Shown here piece by piece: positions 1 through 8,001 of a stretch of 51,700 nucleotides of DNA. The number at the start of each line of letters is the position of its first letter. Within the stretch, counting starts at the first letter, position 1. Below the pieces are notes generated by a model, which saw nothing but the letters and a program-made list of their open reading frames with translations, was not told the origin of the DNA and made no database searches. The DNA comes from Candidatus Aminicenantota bacterium (GTDB lineage: Bacteria; Acidobacteriota; Aminicenantia; Aminicenantales; UBA4085): contig JADGNV010000058.1 in assembly GCA_017883285.1 (NCBI GenBank), forward strand, positions 1 to 51,700, in the 5' to 3' direction. The position numbers and the translations under genes were made by a program.

Positions 1-165
1 GAACGAGAGGGGCACCGTGAAGCTCCTGCACCGGAAGTCTGCCGCCGATACCGTGGTCGCGTGCACTCGTATCAACACTTCATTGTCCCGGGGAACCGGT
101 TTTTCCACTTCAGCGAGACGCAGGACTTCTGGCGGGCCGTACCGTGTGTAGACTATCGCTTTCAT
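1..165 (-). CDS. Medium-chain dehydrogenase/quinone oxidoreductase, N-terminal part only
   Basis: Reading the minus strand from an ATG at 165 gives 55 codons that run off the window edge. The peptide begins [20 protein letters not shown] and continues with [20 protein letters not shown], the typical GroES-like N-terminal fold of the MDR family (zinc alcohol dehydrogenases and NADPH:quinone oxidoreductases). These enzymes reduce or oxidise carbonyl, alcohol or quinone substrates with NAD(P)H in the cytoplasm. A clear Shine-Dalgarno (GAGGAG) precedes the ATG. The start overlaps the stop of the upstream 194-residue gene by four bases (ATGA), so the two are probably co-translated. The cofactor and zinc-binding parts are outside the window, so the subfamily cannot be named. 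Confidence 0.85.
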   Translation of the reverse strand, partial: MKAIVYTRYGPPEVLRLAEVEKPVPRDNEVLIRVHATTVSAADFRCRSFTVPLSF

Positions 166-746
166 GAGCACTCCTCATTTCCGTCGCTGTCACGAACCGC
201 CGCCGGCCTCGGCACAAACTTGAATTCCGCAGAATCCGATTGTTTCTTTTTAGGATCATAGCTGATCCTGCGCTGTTGGTAGGTATCGGTGTCCGATAAA
301 TTACAGAATAGCGTGACCGTCAAATCCAAGGGCTTCCCCTCGGCGAGAATCTCGATGAGTTCGCCCGGTTTGAGACCGGGGGTCAGGCTTTCGTTGGATT
401 GGTGGCCGATAAAAAATTTGGCCAGGATTTCTCTGTCGGGAGCAAGAATCAAGGACTTTCGCGAAATTTTTGGTTCGATTTCAACGTTATAGACAGGATA
501 CCCGTCAAGGGTACAAATTGCCTGGGTATCCTCAAGTCCCTTCCAAGTTGAGTTAGAAAGGATTTTCTCCTCTGGAGTTGGATTAGCCTTCGTTACCATA
601 GGGGCGCAAACACCTGCTTGTAGCGGATGAGGCTTCGATCGCGCTTTAAAAACACTAGACTCAAAAAAAAGGAAGAACGATCCCCCTAGAATGATAAGAA
701 TCCAGAAAATTCCCTTCGCCGGACCGCGAATCCTGATTCGGCCCAA
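162..746 (-). CDS. Hypothetical membrane-anchored protein, 194 aa
   Basis: I do not recognise this protein. It has a short basic N-terminus, one hydrophobic segment at about residues 11-29 and a polar remainder, so it is probably anchored in the cytoplasmic membrane with the bulk outside the cytoplasm. There is a small number of cysteines and a charged C-terminal end. The only start codon that fits is TTG at 746; no ATG or GTG is in frame nearby. A strong AGGAGG at about 782-787 lies too far upstream to serve that TTG, so the start is uncertain. Base composition is clearly AT-richer than in the genes beyond 8 kb. It lies between a lipoprotein gene and the MDR gene, all on the minus strand. 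Confidence 0.6.
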   Translation of the reverse strand: MGRIRIRGPAKGIFWILIILGGSFFLFFESSVFKARSKPHPLQAGVCAPMVTKANPTPEEKILSNSTWKGLEDTQAICTLDGYPVYNVEIEPKISRKSLILAPDREILAKFFIGHQSNESLTPGLKPGELIEILAEGKPLDLTVTLFCNLSDTDTYQQRRISYDPKKKQSDSAEFKFVPRPAAVRDSDGNEECS

Positions 747-815
747 ATGCCCCCCTATTGAACTGCGTTCAGGAGAGTCACCTCCTGAAAGAAAATATTC
801 TTCCCGGGGCTTGCC

Positions 816-1652
816 TTATTTCTTTTCCGCCGCCTTGAGAAAGAGCTTCTCGATTTTCGAATCCGCGGTATCCGACTCGCCGGTTGCGCTTTTGCTTTTG
901 AGGGTTGAGAATCCCTCTCCCATTCTCTGCGCCTTCCGGACCGCGAAATAGGCCGGCTGTTCGATGACCAGACTCCCATCGTTCGTGATTTCGTATTTCA
1001 CGTCGGGCTGAAACTGGAGCAGGTCCTTGAGAATCGGAGTATCGATTTTAATGGCCGCGCCCGTCTTATCGTAAAACGTGTATTTGCCTTTGCTGATCCG
1101 GAACGCTTCGGTGATCAAGTAGGTGTCCGGTTTCATCAGCCAATCCATGCAGTGGCGGCGGACACGGCTTTGATTGTCGGGGTTTTCCATCCAGATCTTG
1201 AGCTTGATGAGGCGAATCGCATCCGCGCCGTGATCCGTAATTTCCATCCGGACTTTCGAGGCGCGGCTGAAATTCGGTCCGGCCGAAATCCCCTTGATGT
1301 TGATCACGGCGCTCGCCGCGAACTCCATCTGCTTCGTGAAGGTGATGCTCGGGATGTAGCTCTTTTCCTCGAACTCGGCGAGGGGATATCCGCAGGACGT
1401 AAGATCGTCGATCCAATGCAGGCCGTCTTCCCTGACCTCGATGATGGACCCGGGCCGGAACTTGGAATCCGGGATCGGAAGAGGCGTCCAGCCCCCGGCT
1501 TTCTTCAGGACGCGAATGAGCTCCACGGCCGTATAGGGACTCGTCCCGCATCCCGTCGCGAGCAGGACGATAACACATAATCCCGCGGCGCAAATCGACC
1601 GTGTGACAAGGCGGGATGTCCTAGTCCCTTTCGCCTTGAATAGGTTTAACAT
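816..1652 (-). CDS. Predicted lipoprotein of unknown function
   Basis: The protein (278 aa) has a basic N-terminus, a hydrophobic stretch and a lipobox LLATGC at about residues 30-35, so it should be lipidated and held at a membrane. The rest is a soluble domain of about 240 residues that I do not recognise. The ATG at 1652 is chosen over an in-frame start at 1715 because GGAGG sits at proper spacing before it and a candidate promoter lies at 1688-1715, overlapping the longer version. It is followed 69 bases later by the membrane-anchored 194-residue gene, so the two exported products may act together. No enzyme motif is visible. Confidence 0.7.
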   Translation of the reverse strand: MLNLFKAKGTRTSRLVTRSICAAGLCVIVLLATGCGTSPYTAVELIRVLKKAGGWTPLPIPDSKFRPGSIIEVREDGLHWIDDLTSCGYPLAEFEEKSYIPSITFTKQMEFAASAVINIKGISAGPNFSRASKVRMEITDHGADAIRLIKLKIWMENPDNQSRVRRHCMDWLMKPDTYLITEAFRISKGKYTFYDKTGAAIKIDTPILKDLLQFQPDVKYEITNDGSLVIEQPAYFAVRKAQRMGEGFSTLKSKSATGESDTADSKIEKLFLKAAEKK

Positions 1653-1687
1653 GGTTCTCCTCCCGTTATCCGAGAATATAGCTTCCC

Positions 1688-1715
1688 TTAGTACAAAAAC
1701 TAATGACAGTTTCAA
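1688..1715 (-). promoter_or_regulatory. Candidate sigma70-type promoter of the lipoprotein gene
   Basis: On the minus strand TTGAAA (1710-1715) is followed after 16 bases by TACTAA (1688-1693). This would start transcription near 1680, about 28 bases before the ATG at 1652. It is a match to consensus only. Confidence 0.4.
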
Positions 1716-1800
1716 TCATGATCGGACCTTTTTCCTAGGAAAAAGGGATAAGAATTTGCTTTTCGGCGGCGTCCGCTCGCGTACCTGATTTCGTGTCGAT
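1712..1800 (-). other. Non-coding or decayed tail with an EIRYA...KANSYP-like reading frame
   Basis: Between the lipoprotein start (1652) and the IS (2100) there is no convincing complete gene. One minus-strand frame ends at 1712 with a peptide containing EIRYASGRRRKANSYPF. The same kind of peptide (IRYTAEKANSYPL) ends a short frame at 7557-7715. The underlying DNA GGGATAAGAATTTGCTTTT (1745-1763) matches 17 of 19 bases at 7614-7632. This suggests a shared, possibly once-coding, segment at both places, each downstream of a transposase remnant on the minus strand. Confidence 0.3.
1727..1746. repeat. Perfect 20-bp palindrome upstream of the lipoprotein gene
   Basis: CCTTTTTCCTAGGAAAAAGG reads the same on both strands. 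It lies about 12 bases beyond the -35 box of the candidate promoter for the lipoprotein gene. It could be an operator for a dimeric regulator, or the core of a bidirectional terminator. Confidence 0.5.
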
Positions 1801-1949
1801 TTCCCATTCCGCCACCGCGAACAAGCATAAATCCCGGCTCGGGGGATGTCAAGGACGTAAGGAGGACCACGCGGTACGGCTCGGCGGCTGCCGGCGGCGA
1901 CGGACGAGCCAGAAATCGCCCGGACCTCTCCCTCTGCGCTCGGAAACAA

Positions 1950-2099
1950 TCAGGAAAAATATTCGGCTGGGGGATCGGCGGCCCAGAGACATTCCTGGAA
2001 GGCAGCCTGAGGTGGCGGGGGCCTCTCCGCAATAAAAGACAGCTGCAGATGATCGATAATCCGGTCAACGACGGCATACGCCGTCAGCGGCCCTGTCAA
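1950..2099 (-). pseudogene. C-terminal remnant of an IS91-type transposase
   Basis: The minus-strand frame ending at 1950 reads LTAYAVVDRIIDHL, then SFIAERPPPP, and ends AADPPAEYFS. This resembles the C-terminus of the zinc-finger/Y2-type IS91-like transposases, which usually carry a (T)DYAVVDRI-H-LTF-A-PPPP segment and end near EYFS. Everything upstream of this C-terminus is missing, because the reading frame enters the terminal repeat of the IS at 2100. A second remnant of the same transposase type lies in the same orientation at 7796-7966. Identification rests on remembered family sequence, not on a search. Confidence 0.5.
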
Positions 2100-2156
2100 G
2101 CCATTTAAAAACCTTACTTTCGTGGGTATCATCTTGCCATTTAAAAACCTTACTTT
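2100..2156. repeat. Left IS end: two identical 21-bp copies
   Basis: The copies at 2100-2120 and 2136-2156 are identical over 21 bases; each begins GCCATTTAAAAACC and ends CTTACTTT. The inner copy overlaps the transposase stop codon (2155-2157). Likely transposase-binding sites. Confidence 0.85.
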
Positions 2157-3438
2157 ACTGGCGGCGCTTGGAGGGCGTTTCTTTCGGGCTTGATCGCGTC
2201 TTCTTCTTCGTCATCCGTCTTGCCAAGCTCTGGGCGATGGTCTTTACTTCGGCCGTTTCTTGACCCGGATCAATCGCCCGATCCGAGATGATTTTTTTCG
2301 TTCTCAGAGCCCAGAGACGATCGAGCTTGAGGCGGATCGTCTCCGAAAGAGCGAACGGATCCAGCCGGGCTCGCAGGTGGACGAGCGGCTCGATCTTCGT
2401 CGTGTCGATGCCCGTCATTCGGAGCAGCCGATCCAGAGCGGTGAGGGGGGCATCGTAACGCCGCGTTCTCCGTGAGCCTTTCCGCACCCGTTCCCGCAGC
2501 TTCACGGACGGTTGGAACAAGTTCATATACAGCCGCAGCTCTTGGGTATAGAGGTCGTTCATCGCTTGGACCGCCTCCGGCGTATCGTACCGGTCCCAGC
2601 CGATGACCTTTCGGACATGAGTCCAGTTCTTCTGCTCGATATGGGCGTTGTCGTCCTTCTTGTACGGCCGGCTCCGGGTGAAGCCGATCCGCTCGTCTTG
2701 GCAGTACTCGAAGAGACGGTTGTTGATGAACTCGCCCCCGTTATCGGAATCGATGGAGAGAACCGGAAACGGCAAGCTGACCTTCATCTGGCGGAAGGCG
2801 TCCAGGATCGCGACCTCGCCTTTCCCCAAGACAGACCGTGTTTCCACCCAGGTCGAAGCGATATCGGTCAGGTTCAGCGTATAGGCGAACGTTCCGCTCG
2901 CGCACTCCCCGCTGTGCGAAACGGTGTCGAGCTCCAGGTGCCCCGCCGCGACCTCATCCCAGGACTCGCACTTGATCGGGATCTTATGACGGAGCAAGGT
3001 CCCCGGCTTGGTTCGTCCGTACAGGCGCTTCCGCAGGTCCCGTTTCTTTGTGGCCAGATAACGGTCGATCGTCCGCGCGCCGATTCTCAAGATCTTGGTC
3101 TCTTGGATCGAGGTCAGAGCGAAGCGGCGGCGGATCCAGGGCATCCACAGATCGAGGATCCCCTTCAAGCGGACCGACCAGGGATAATCGGCCGCTTCCC
3201 AGACCTTCTCGATTACGGCGATAACGTCCTTGGGGTAGTGACGTTTTCGAGTTCGAGCGATTTTCGGATAAAAAGGCTCGACCTCCTCCATCAGATTGAG
3301 CTGGGCGATGGCATACTGACGGTGATAGCCGGTCACGGCGCACAGTTCGTCCAGGATCTTGGTCTTCATCGTCTTGGGAGCTTTTCGATAGCGTTTCCAC
3401 ATCGCTTCCTTGAGGGCTTTGCGCATCTGTAAATCCAT
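2155..3438 (-). CDS. DDE (rve-type) transposase
   Basis: The 427-residue protein has an N-terminal helix-turn-helix-like region (about residues 1-140) and an integrase-type catalytic core with the full acidic triad: D171 in HLELDTV, D232 in IDSDNGGEF and E268 in AHIEQKNW. It would cut and join the IS ends in the cytoplasm. The ATG at 3438 is preceded by AAAGGAGG at a workable distance. The C-terminus is basic, as is usual for these transposases. The gene is intact, with no frameshift or stop, so the element may still be active. The family resembles ISNCY/IS1202-type transposases; the exact family needs a comparison with the IS reference collection. Confidence 0.88.
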   Translation of the reverse strand: MDLQMRKALKEAMWKRYRKAPKTMKTKILDELCAVTGYHRQYAIAQLNLMEEVEPFYPKIARTRKRHYPKDVIAVIEKVWEAADYPWSVRLKGILDLWMPWIRRRFALTSIQETKILRIGARTIDRYLATKKRDLRKRLYGRTKPGTLLRHKIPIKCESWDEVAAGHLELDTVSHSGECASGTFAYTLNLTDIASTWVETRSVLGKGEVAILDAFRQMKVSLPFPVLSIDSDNGGEFINNRLFEYCQDERIGFTRSRPYKKDDNAHIEQKNWTHVRKVIGWDRYDTPEAVQAMNDLYTQELRLYMNLFQPSVKLRERVRKGSRRTRRYDAPLTALDRLLRMTGIDTTKIEPLVHLRARLDPFALSETIRLKLDRLWALRTKKIISDRAIDPGQETAEVKTIAQSLARRMTKKKTRSSPKETPSKRRQ

Positions 3439-3500
3439 TTTCCGACCTCCTTTACAAAGAAGATCAGAGTAAATAGCACTCCTCCACCGCGTCCAGCGAT

Positions 3501-3554
3501 AGTAAGATTTCTAAATGGCAAGACATATACCCGTAAAGTAAGATTATAGATGGC
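3501..3554. repeat. Right IS end: two inverted copies of the terminal motif
   Basis: The reverse complement of 3501-3519 reads GCCATTTAGAAATCTTACT and differs from the left motif at two positions. The reverse complement of 3535-3554 reads GCCATCTATAATCTTACTTT and is more diverged. Between the transposase start (3438) and this end there is only a short leader. Confidence 0.75.
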
Positions 3555-3584
3555 GCGATTCGGCGGCTCGAAAACTCATTCTAG

Positions 3585-3838
3585 ATGTGGTACAATAATC
3601 GGGGGCAAGTCAGCTTGAAGACGAAAGCGGCAGACGCGGATCACAGTGGTGAAGTCAACTTGCGGGAATGGTTTGATTATGCGCTGGCCCGCGTGCCAAA
3701 GCTCAAAGAAGAAATGCTACAGAGCAAGTCTCTGGAGCAAGGATAAGACTTTCAGAGTGTGAGCAGTTCAAGGATTTCGATGAAAAACAACATCCCAGAC
3801 TGACCAAGCTGCATGAGGAAATAGTTGGCGAGAATTAG
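3585..3838 (+). pseudogene. Decayed 3' end of a caspase-domain gene
   Basis: The frame at 3585-3746 includes ADADHSGEVNLREWFDYALA followed by RVPKLKEEM. This matches the C-terminal region of bacterial caspase-domain proteins and parallels GEWLSYGVDRVPKLYEE near the end of the next gene. After its stop, a second frame (about 3740-3838) continues with EQFKDFDEKQHPRLTKLHEE and a stop at 3836, which looks like a frameshifted continuation. No catalytic domain precedes it; the frame upstream is closed by a stop just after the IS end. It appears to be the remains of a paralogue of the intact WD40-caspase gene, truncated before or by the IS insertion. Confidence 0.55.
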
Positions 3839-3903
3839 ATGAGAAGACTCCTGAGGATGACAATGACCATAGCTGAGCATGGTAAGGGGAAGGCGAGAAG
3901 GAA

Positions 3904-6900
3904 ATGAGGACTATCCGCAACGTTTTGTTTTGCATCGCGTTACTGGCTGTCCTTTGCTCCGCAGTTATAGCGCAGCAACCGCAGTTAGTGGTTCAGACTG
4001 GTCATGCCACTCGGGTCAATTCGGTCACCTTCAGTCCCAACGGTAAAGTGATTGCGAGCGGCAGCGATGACCGGACGCTCAAGCTGTGGGACGCCGTGAC
4101 CGGCAAGCAACTGCGCTCCCTCGCAGGTCATACCGATGGGGTCAGATCAGTTGCCTTCAGCCCCGATGGTAAGGTAATTGCCAGTGGCAGTGGTGACACT
4201 ACGATCAAGCTGTGGGACGTGGCGACGGGCAAGCCGCTGCGCTCCCTTAAAGCCGCAGCTTCAGTCGATTCAGTCGCTTTCAGTCCCGACGGAAAGGTGC
4301 TTGCGAGCGACGGGATCACGCTGTGGGACTCCGCGACCGGTAAGCAATTGAGATCCGTCGGGGAGCAAACGGATTCGATCGGGTCATTTGCTTTCAGTCC
4401 CGACGGGAAAGTGATTGCCAGCGGAGACAGTTATAACAGATCGATCAAGCTGTGGGACGCCGCGACCGGCAAGCAACTGCGTACTCTTGAAGGTTATAAG
4501 AGCGGGGTCAGCTCAGTCGTCGCCTTCAGCCCCGACGGGAAAGTGATTGCGAGCGGCGACTATTATAACAGAACGCTCAAGTTGTGGGACGCGGCGACGG
4601 GCAAACAACTGCGCCTCCTCGCCTCTGCGGTTAGGTCCGTCGCTTTCAGTCCTGACGGGAAGACTCTCGCCAGCGGAGGCAGTGCTGACGGAACCATCAA
4701 GTTGTGGGACGCGGCGACCGGCAGTCAACTTCGCTCCCTTGAAGGTGATTCCTCTTTTGTGGGTTTAGTCGTCGCCTTCAGTCCCGACGGGAAAGTGATT
4801 GCCAGCGGAAGTGAAGACGGAAGCATTCAGCTCTGGGACGCCGCGACCGGCAATCAACTTCGCTCCCTCGCACGTCACGCCTGGGGGGTCAATTCAGTTG
4901 CTTCTAGTCCTGACGGGAGACTGATTGCCGGCGGCAGCGAAGACGGAACCATCAAGTTGTGGGACGCCATGACCGGCAGCCGACTACGCTCCCTTGAAGG
5001 TCATACCCAGTGGGTCAGTGCAGTCGCATTCAGTCCCGACGGGAAAGTGATTGCCAGCGGCAGCGCTGACAAAACAATCAAGCTGTGGGACGCCGCAACC
5101 GGCAATCAACTTCGCTCTCTCAAAGGCCATGCGTATACGGTCTGGTCAGTCGCATTTAGTCCCGACGGGAAAGTGATTGCGAGCTGCAGTTTGGACGATA
5201 CGATCAGGCTGTGGGATGCCGCGACTGGGAATCAACTTCTCTCGCTCGCGGATAATTCCAATTCAATCGCATTCAGTCCGGACGGGAAGGTTATTGCCAG
5301 CGGTACGCTTAACGCTACGATCAAGCTGCGGGACGCAGTGACCGGCAATCAACTTCGCGCCCTTGAAGGTCAATCCTCTTTTGTGGGTTCAGTCGTCGCT
5401 TTTAGTCCCGACGGAAGAGTGATTGCGAGCGGCGGGTACGACACCATCAAGCTGTGGGACGCCGCGACCGGCAAGCAACTGCGCTCCCTCGAAGGTCACG
5501 CTGGTCCGAATGTCAAATCAGTCGCTTTCAGCCCCGACGGGAAAGTAATTGCCAGCGGCAGCTATGAGACGATCAAGCTGTGGGACGCCGCGACCGGTAA
5601 GCAACTGCGCGCCCTCGCAGGTCATACCAATGGGGTCACTTCAGTCGCCTTCAGTCCTGACGGGAAGGTGATTGTGAGCGGCAGTGCTGACGCCACAATA
5701 AAACTATGGCGAATAGACATCGATAAGCCACTGGCAACACTCATCTCGCTCGATAAAGATGATTGGGTAGTCGTCACGCCTGACAACCGCTTCGACACTA
5801 AGAGTCTTGAGAACATTGAAGGACTGCATTGGGTGATGCCTGATGCTCCGTTCACGCCTTTGCCGCTTGAAATCTTCATGCGCGATTACTACGAGCCGCG
5901 TTTACTGCCTCGTCTTATCAAGTGCAACGAGCTGAACAACTGCGATAAGGAGTTCAAACCCGTTCGCGACATCTCAAAGCTCAATCGCGTTCAACCTCCA
6001 GTGAAGATCGCCAATATGTCCACGCCAGATGGCGAAGGTTACGTGAACGTCACCGTTGAAGTTGGCAAAGGCGAAGGTGAGTATCTGGTTAACGGCAAGG
6101 AGAGCACCCGCACGACCAGTGTTTACGATGTGCGTCTGTTCCGTGACGGACAGATGGTTGGCAGTTGGCCCCGTGATGGGGCAGAGAAGTTGCTGCAACG
6201 CACGTCGAAAGACTTCCGGGCGACTGAAAAGCTGACTGGTGAAAAACGGTTTCTGGAAGAACTGCACGATTGGCAACAGGCGACGAAAGTGAAACCAGGT
6301 AACACGGTCAAAACTGACCCGCGAACGGGAATGATGACGCTGCCTCCATTTCGAGTGAAGTTGCCACGAGAGAAAGATGTCTCGAATATCGAGTTCAGCG
6401 CTTACGGATTCAATGAAGACCGCGTTAAGAGTCAGACCGCGAAATGGGAATTGCCAGGCGACGTGATTGCGAAACTGTCAAAGGCGCAACCCGTCAAACC
6501 GCGAGCCTATATCGTTGCGGTTGGCGTGAACGCTTATGAGAATCAAGTCTTCGATCTGGAGTTCGCTGCCGATGACGCGCGGCGTATGTCTGCAGTGATC
6601 GCAGAGAAACTCACTGCAACTGGCCGGTACGGAACGGTAATTCCGGTCACGCTGATCTCGGATTACAAAACGAGAGAGAGCCCAAGAATACTCACGGAGA
6701 AGCAAGCCACAAAGGACAAGTTCCACGCAGTGCTGGAGCTTCTTGCAGGAAAGAACGTTGATCGCCAGTTACTTGTAGGGGTAAAGAATGCGGACCAGCT
6801 ACGGCGAGCCACGCCTGACGATCTAGTGCTCATCATGTATTCCAGTCACGGCTACGCTGACCGGGCGGGCAACTTCTACTTCATTCCCTACGACACTGGT

Positions 6901-7491
6901 CCAGGTACTGACAAGGTCTTCACAAATACGGTGCGCCAGCACAGTATCTCAAGCGGAGAACTATCCCTCTGGCTGCAAGACGTTGATGCGGGCGATATGA
7001 TAATGATCGTGGATGCCTGTCATTCTGCGGCAGCCATCGAAGGCAGCGATTTCAAGCCCGGCCCGATGGGAAGCCGTGGACTGGGCCAACTCTCTTACGA
7101 TAAGGGCATGAAGATCCTGACAGCGACCCAAGCCGATAACGTGGCACTAGAAAGCAATCTCATCAAACAGGGATTGTTGACTTACGCGCTCGTCCGAGAT
7201 GGCATCGAGGCGCGACAAGCTGACTACAAACCGAAGGATAACGTTATCAACATTGGAGAATGGCTGTCTTACGGCGTCGACCGCGTTCCAAAGCTCTACG
7301 AAGAAGTGCGGGCGGGAAAGATACAGGACTTTGGAGTCATAGCCGGGCGGCAAACAAAAGTAGTTGTGGTGGGCCACAGCGGAAAGAGTAGCGGAAAGCC
7401 TTTGGAAGAGGTGGTGGTGGAAGCCAAGGCGCAGCAGCCATCATTGTTCGATTTCACCCGCAGGCGTCGGGAAGTTGCCTTGGTCAAATAG
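3904..7491 (+). CDS. Exported WD40-repeat caspase-like (peptidase C14) protein, 1195 aa
   Basis: The N-terminus is a signal peptide (hydrophobic to about residue 23, AVIAQQ), so the protein is exported. Residues about 35-610 hold 14 WD40 repeats (SVAFSPDGKVIASGS...IKLWDAATGKQL type), enough for two seven-bladed propellers. A linker with WVVVTPDNRFD (about 621) and a beta-rich region follow. From about residue 866 (AYIVAVGVNAYEN) a caspase-like fold carries the likely dyad His982 (YSSHG) and Cys1039 (DACHS). WD40 propellers usually bind proteins; the caspase domain is a cysteine peptidase with Arg/Lys or Asp specificity that cannot be read here. GC content is visibly lower than in the core genes. 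A decayed relative precedes it, and transposase remnants lie on both sides, which suggests transfer. The start has only a weak ribosome site (GAAGG). Confidence 0.88.
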   Translation: MRTIRNVLFCIALLAVLCSAVIAQQPQLVVQTGHATRVNSVTFSPNGKVIASGSDDRTLKLWDAVTGKQLRSLAGHTDGVRSVAFSPDGKVIASGSGDTTIKLWDVATGKPLRSLKAAASVDSVAFSPDGKVLASDGITLWDSATGKQLRSVGEQTDSIGSFAFSPDGKVIASGDSYNRSIKLWDAATGKQLRTLEGYKSGVSSVVAFSPDGKVIASGDYYNRTLKLWDAATGKQLRLLASAVRSVAFSPDGKTLASGGSADGTIKLWDAATGSQLRSLEGDSSFVGLVVAFSPDGKVIASGSEDGSIQLWDAATGNQLRSLARHAWGVNSVASSPDGRLIAGGSEDGTIKLWDAMTGSRLRSLEGHTQWVSAVAFSPDGKVIASGSADKTIKLWDAATGNQLRSLKGHAYTVWSVAFSPDGKVIASCSLDDTIRLWDAATGNQLLSLADNSNSIAFSPDGKVIASGTLNATIKLRDAVTGNQLRALEGQSSFVGSVVAFSPDGRVIASGGYDTIKLWDAATGKQLRSLEGHAGPNVKSVAFSPDGKVIASGSYETIKLWDAATGKQLRALAGHTNGVTSVAFSPDGKVIVSGSADATIKLWRIDIDKPLATLISLDKDDWVVVTPDNRFDTKSLENIEGLHWVMPDAPFTPLPLEIFMRDYYEPRLLPRLIKCNELNNCDKEFKPVRDISKLNRVQPPVKIANMSTPDGEGYVNVTVEVGKGEGEYLVNGKESTRTTSVYDVRLFRDGQMVGSWPRDGAEKLLQRTSKDFRATEKLTGEKRFLEELHDWQQATKVKPGNTVKTDPRTGMMTLPPFRVKLPREKDVSNIEFSAYGFNEDRVKSQTAKWELPGDVIAKLSKAQPVKPRAYIVAVGVNAYENQVFDLEFAADDARRMSAVIAEKLTATGRYGTVIPVTLISDYKTRESPRILTEKQATKDKFHAVLELLAGKNVDRQLLVGVKNADQLRRATPDDLVLIMYSSHGYADRAGNFYFIPYDTGPGTDKVFTNTVRQHSISSGELSLWLQDVDAGDMIMIVDACHSAAAIEGSDFKPGPMGSRGLGQLSYDKGMKILTATQADNVALESNLIKQGLLTYALVRDGIEARQADYKPKDNVINIGEWLSYGVDRVPKLYEEVRAGKIQDFGVIAGRQTKVVVVGHSGKSSGKPLEEVVVEAKAQQPSLFDFTRRRREVALVK
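4009..5729 (+). repeat. Tandem repeats of about 120 bp encoding 14 WD40 blades
   Basis: The DNA repeats with a period of roughly 117-129 bp. Segments coding FSPDGKVIASG and KLWDAATGKQL are nearly identical between many units, while the loops differ. High DNA similarity between blades points to recent internal duplication or gene conversion. Confidence 0.85.
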
Positions 7492-7556
7492 ATTTAGTTT
7501 TCCAAACGTCCTCATTAGATCATCGAGGTGTGTTGAAGAAAATCTCATGCTCGATC

Positions 7557-7715
7557 TTAACTCTCTTGTTGATAGTCGCTGCTGAGATCGTTAGCGGCTT
7601 CGCACCGGCACAAAGGATAGGAATTTGCTTTTTCCGCAGTATAGCGAATTCCCGCTCCAGAGGATGAACGTACTCTCCCACCCATAACGGAATTATATCT
7701 TCGGCTGGGCGGCAT
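7557..7715 (-). other. Short reading frame (52 aa) sharing IRY...KANSYP with the 1.7 kb region
   Basis: The stretch from 7492 to 8001 has no convincing intact gene. This minus-strand frame starts at ATG 7715 and contains IRYTAEKANSYPLC. Its DNA at 7614-7632 matches 1745-1763 at 17 of 19 bases. It lies just downstream (minus strand) of a transposase remnant, as does the matching segment at 1.7 kb. It could be part of an old element end or a small conserved gene; I cannot decide. Confidence 0.3.
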
Positions 7716-7795
7716 AGTCAGTAACCGCGAAAACCGCGCTCACAGAGCATATCCGGACGAGAAATCCCTTCGCCGCGGCTCAAGGATGATAGACT

Positions 7796-7966
7796 CCTCT
7801 CTGCCTCCGGCTTCGTTTTGGCCCGGACCCGGCTGTGGACTGAAAATCCCGTATGCCGCCAGGATAGCAACCGCTCGGCCCATTCCGGGCTCAGCAGCTC
7901 CCGGCCGACAAGAAATCCCAGGACCTCCCGAGCGAAGACCTCGACTAGCCTCGCGTCGTCAAACGA
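7796..7966 (-). pseudogene. Internal fragment of an IS91-type transposase
   Basis: The minus-strand frame reads FDDARLVEVFAREVLGFLV, then SPEWAERLLSWRHTGFSVHS and RVRAKTKPEAER. I recognise this as the central part of IS91-like transposases, where the text usually continues with VGKYMIRPLLSLERL. Here it breaks off directly after EAER, and the sequence before FDDAR is out of frame. The fragment is therefore a dead remnant. It has the same orientation as the C-terminal remnant at 1950-2099. Confidence 0.6.
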
Positions 7967-8001
7967 GCTCCTCCTCCCTCGCTTTTGGGCGCGGATCGAT
8001 A

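Larger units (their letters stand above)
2100..3554 (-). mobile_element. Complete insertion sequence with doubled terminal repeats, DDE transposase
   Basis: The element is about 1455 bp long and contains a single transposase gene on the minus strand. Each end carries two copies of an approximately 20-bp motif: identical copies at 2100-2120 and 2136-2156 on the left, and inverted, slightly diverged copies at 3501-3519 and 3535-3554 on the right. The period is 36 bp on the left and 35 bp on the right, so the ends are symmetric. The intact gene and nearly intact ends suggest a recent insertion. I could not identify a convincing target duplication. The family is probably the ISNCY/IS1202-like group of rve-type transposases. 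Confidence 0.75.

Noticed and set aside
4009-5729. Regular repeats that could be mistaken for a CRISPR array
   Set aside because: The period is about 120 bp and the units are fully coding WD40 blades; there are no short direct repeats with unique spacers.
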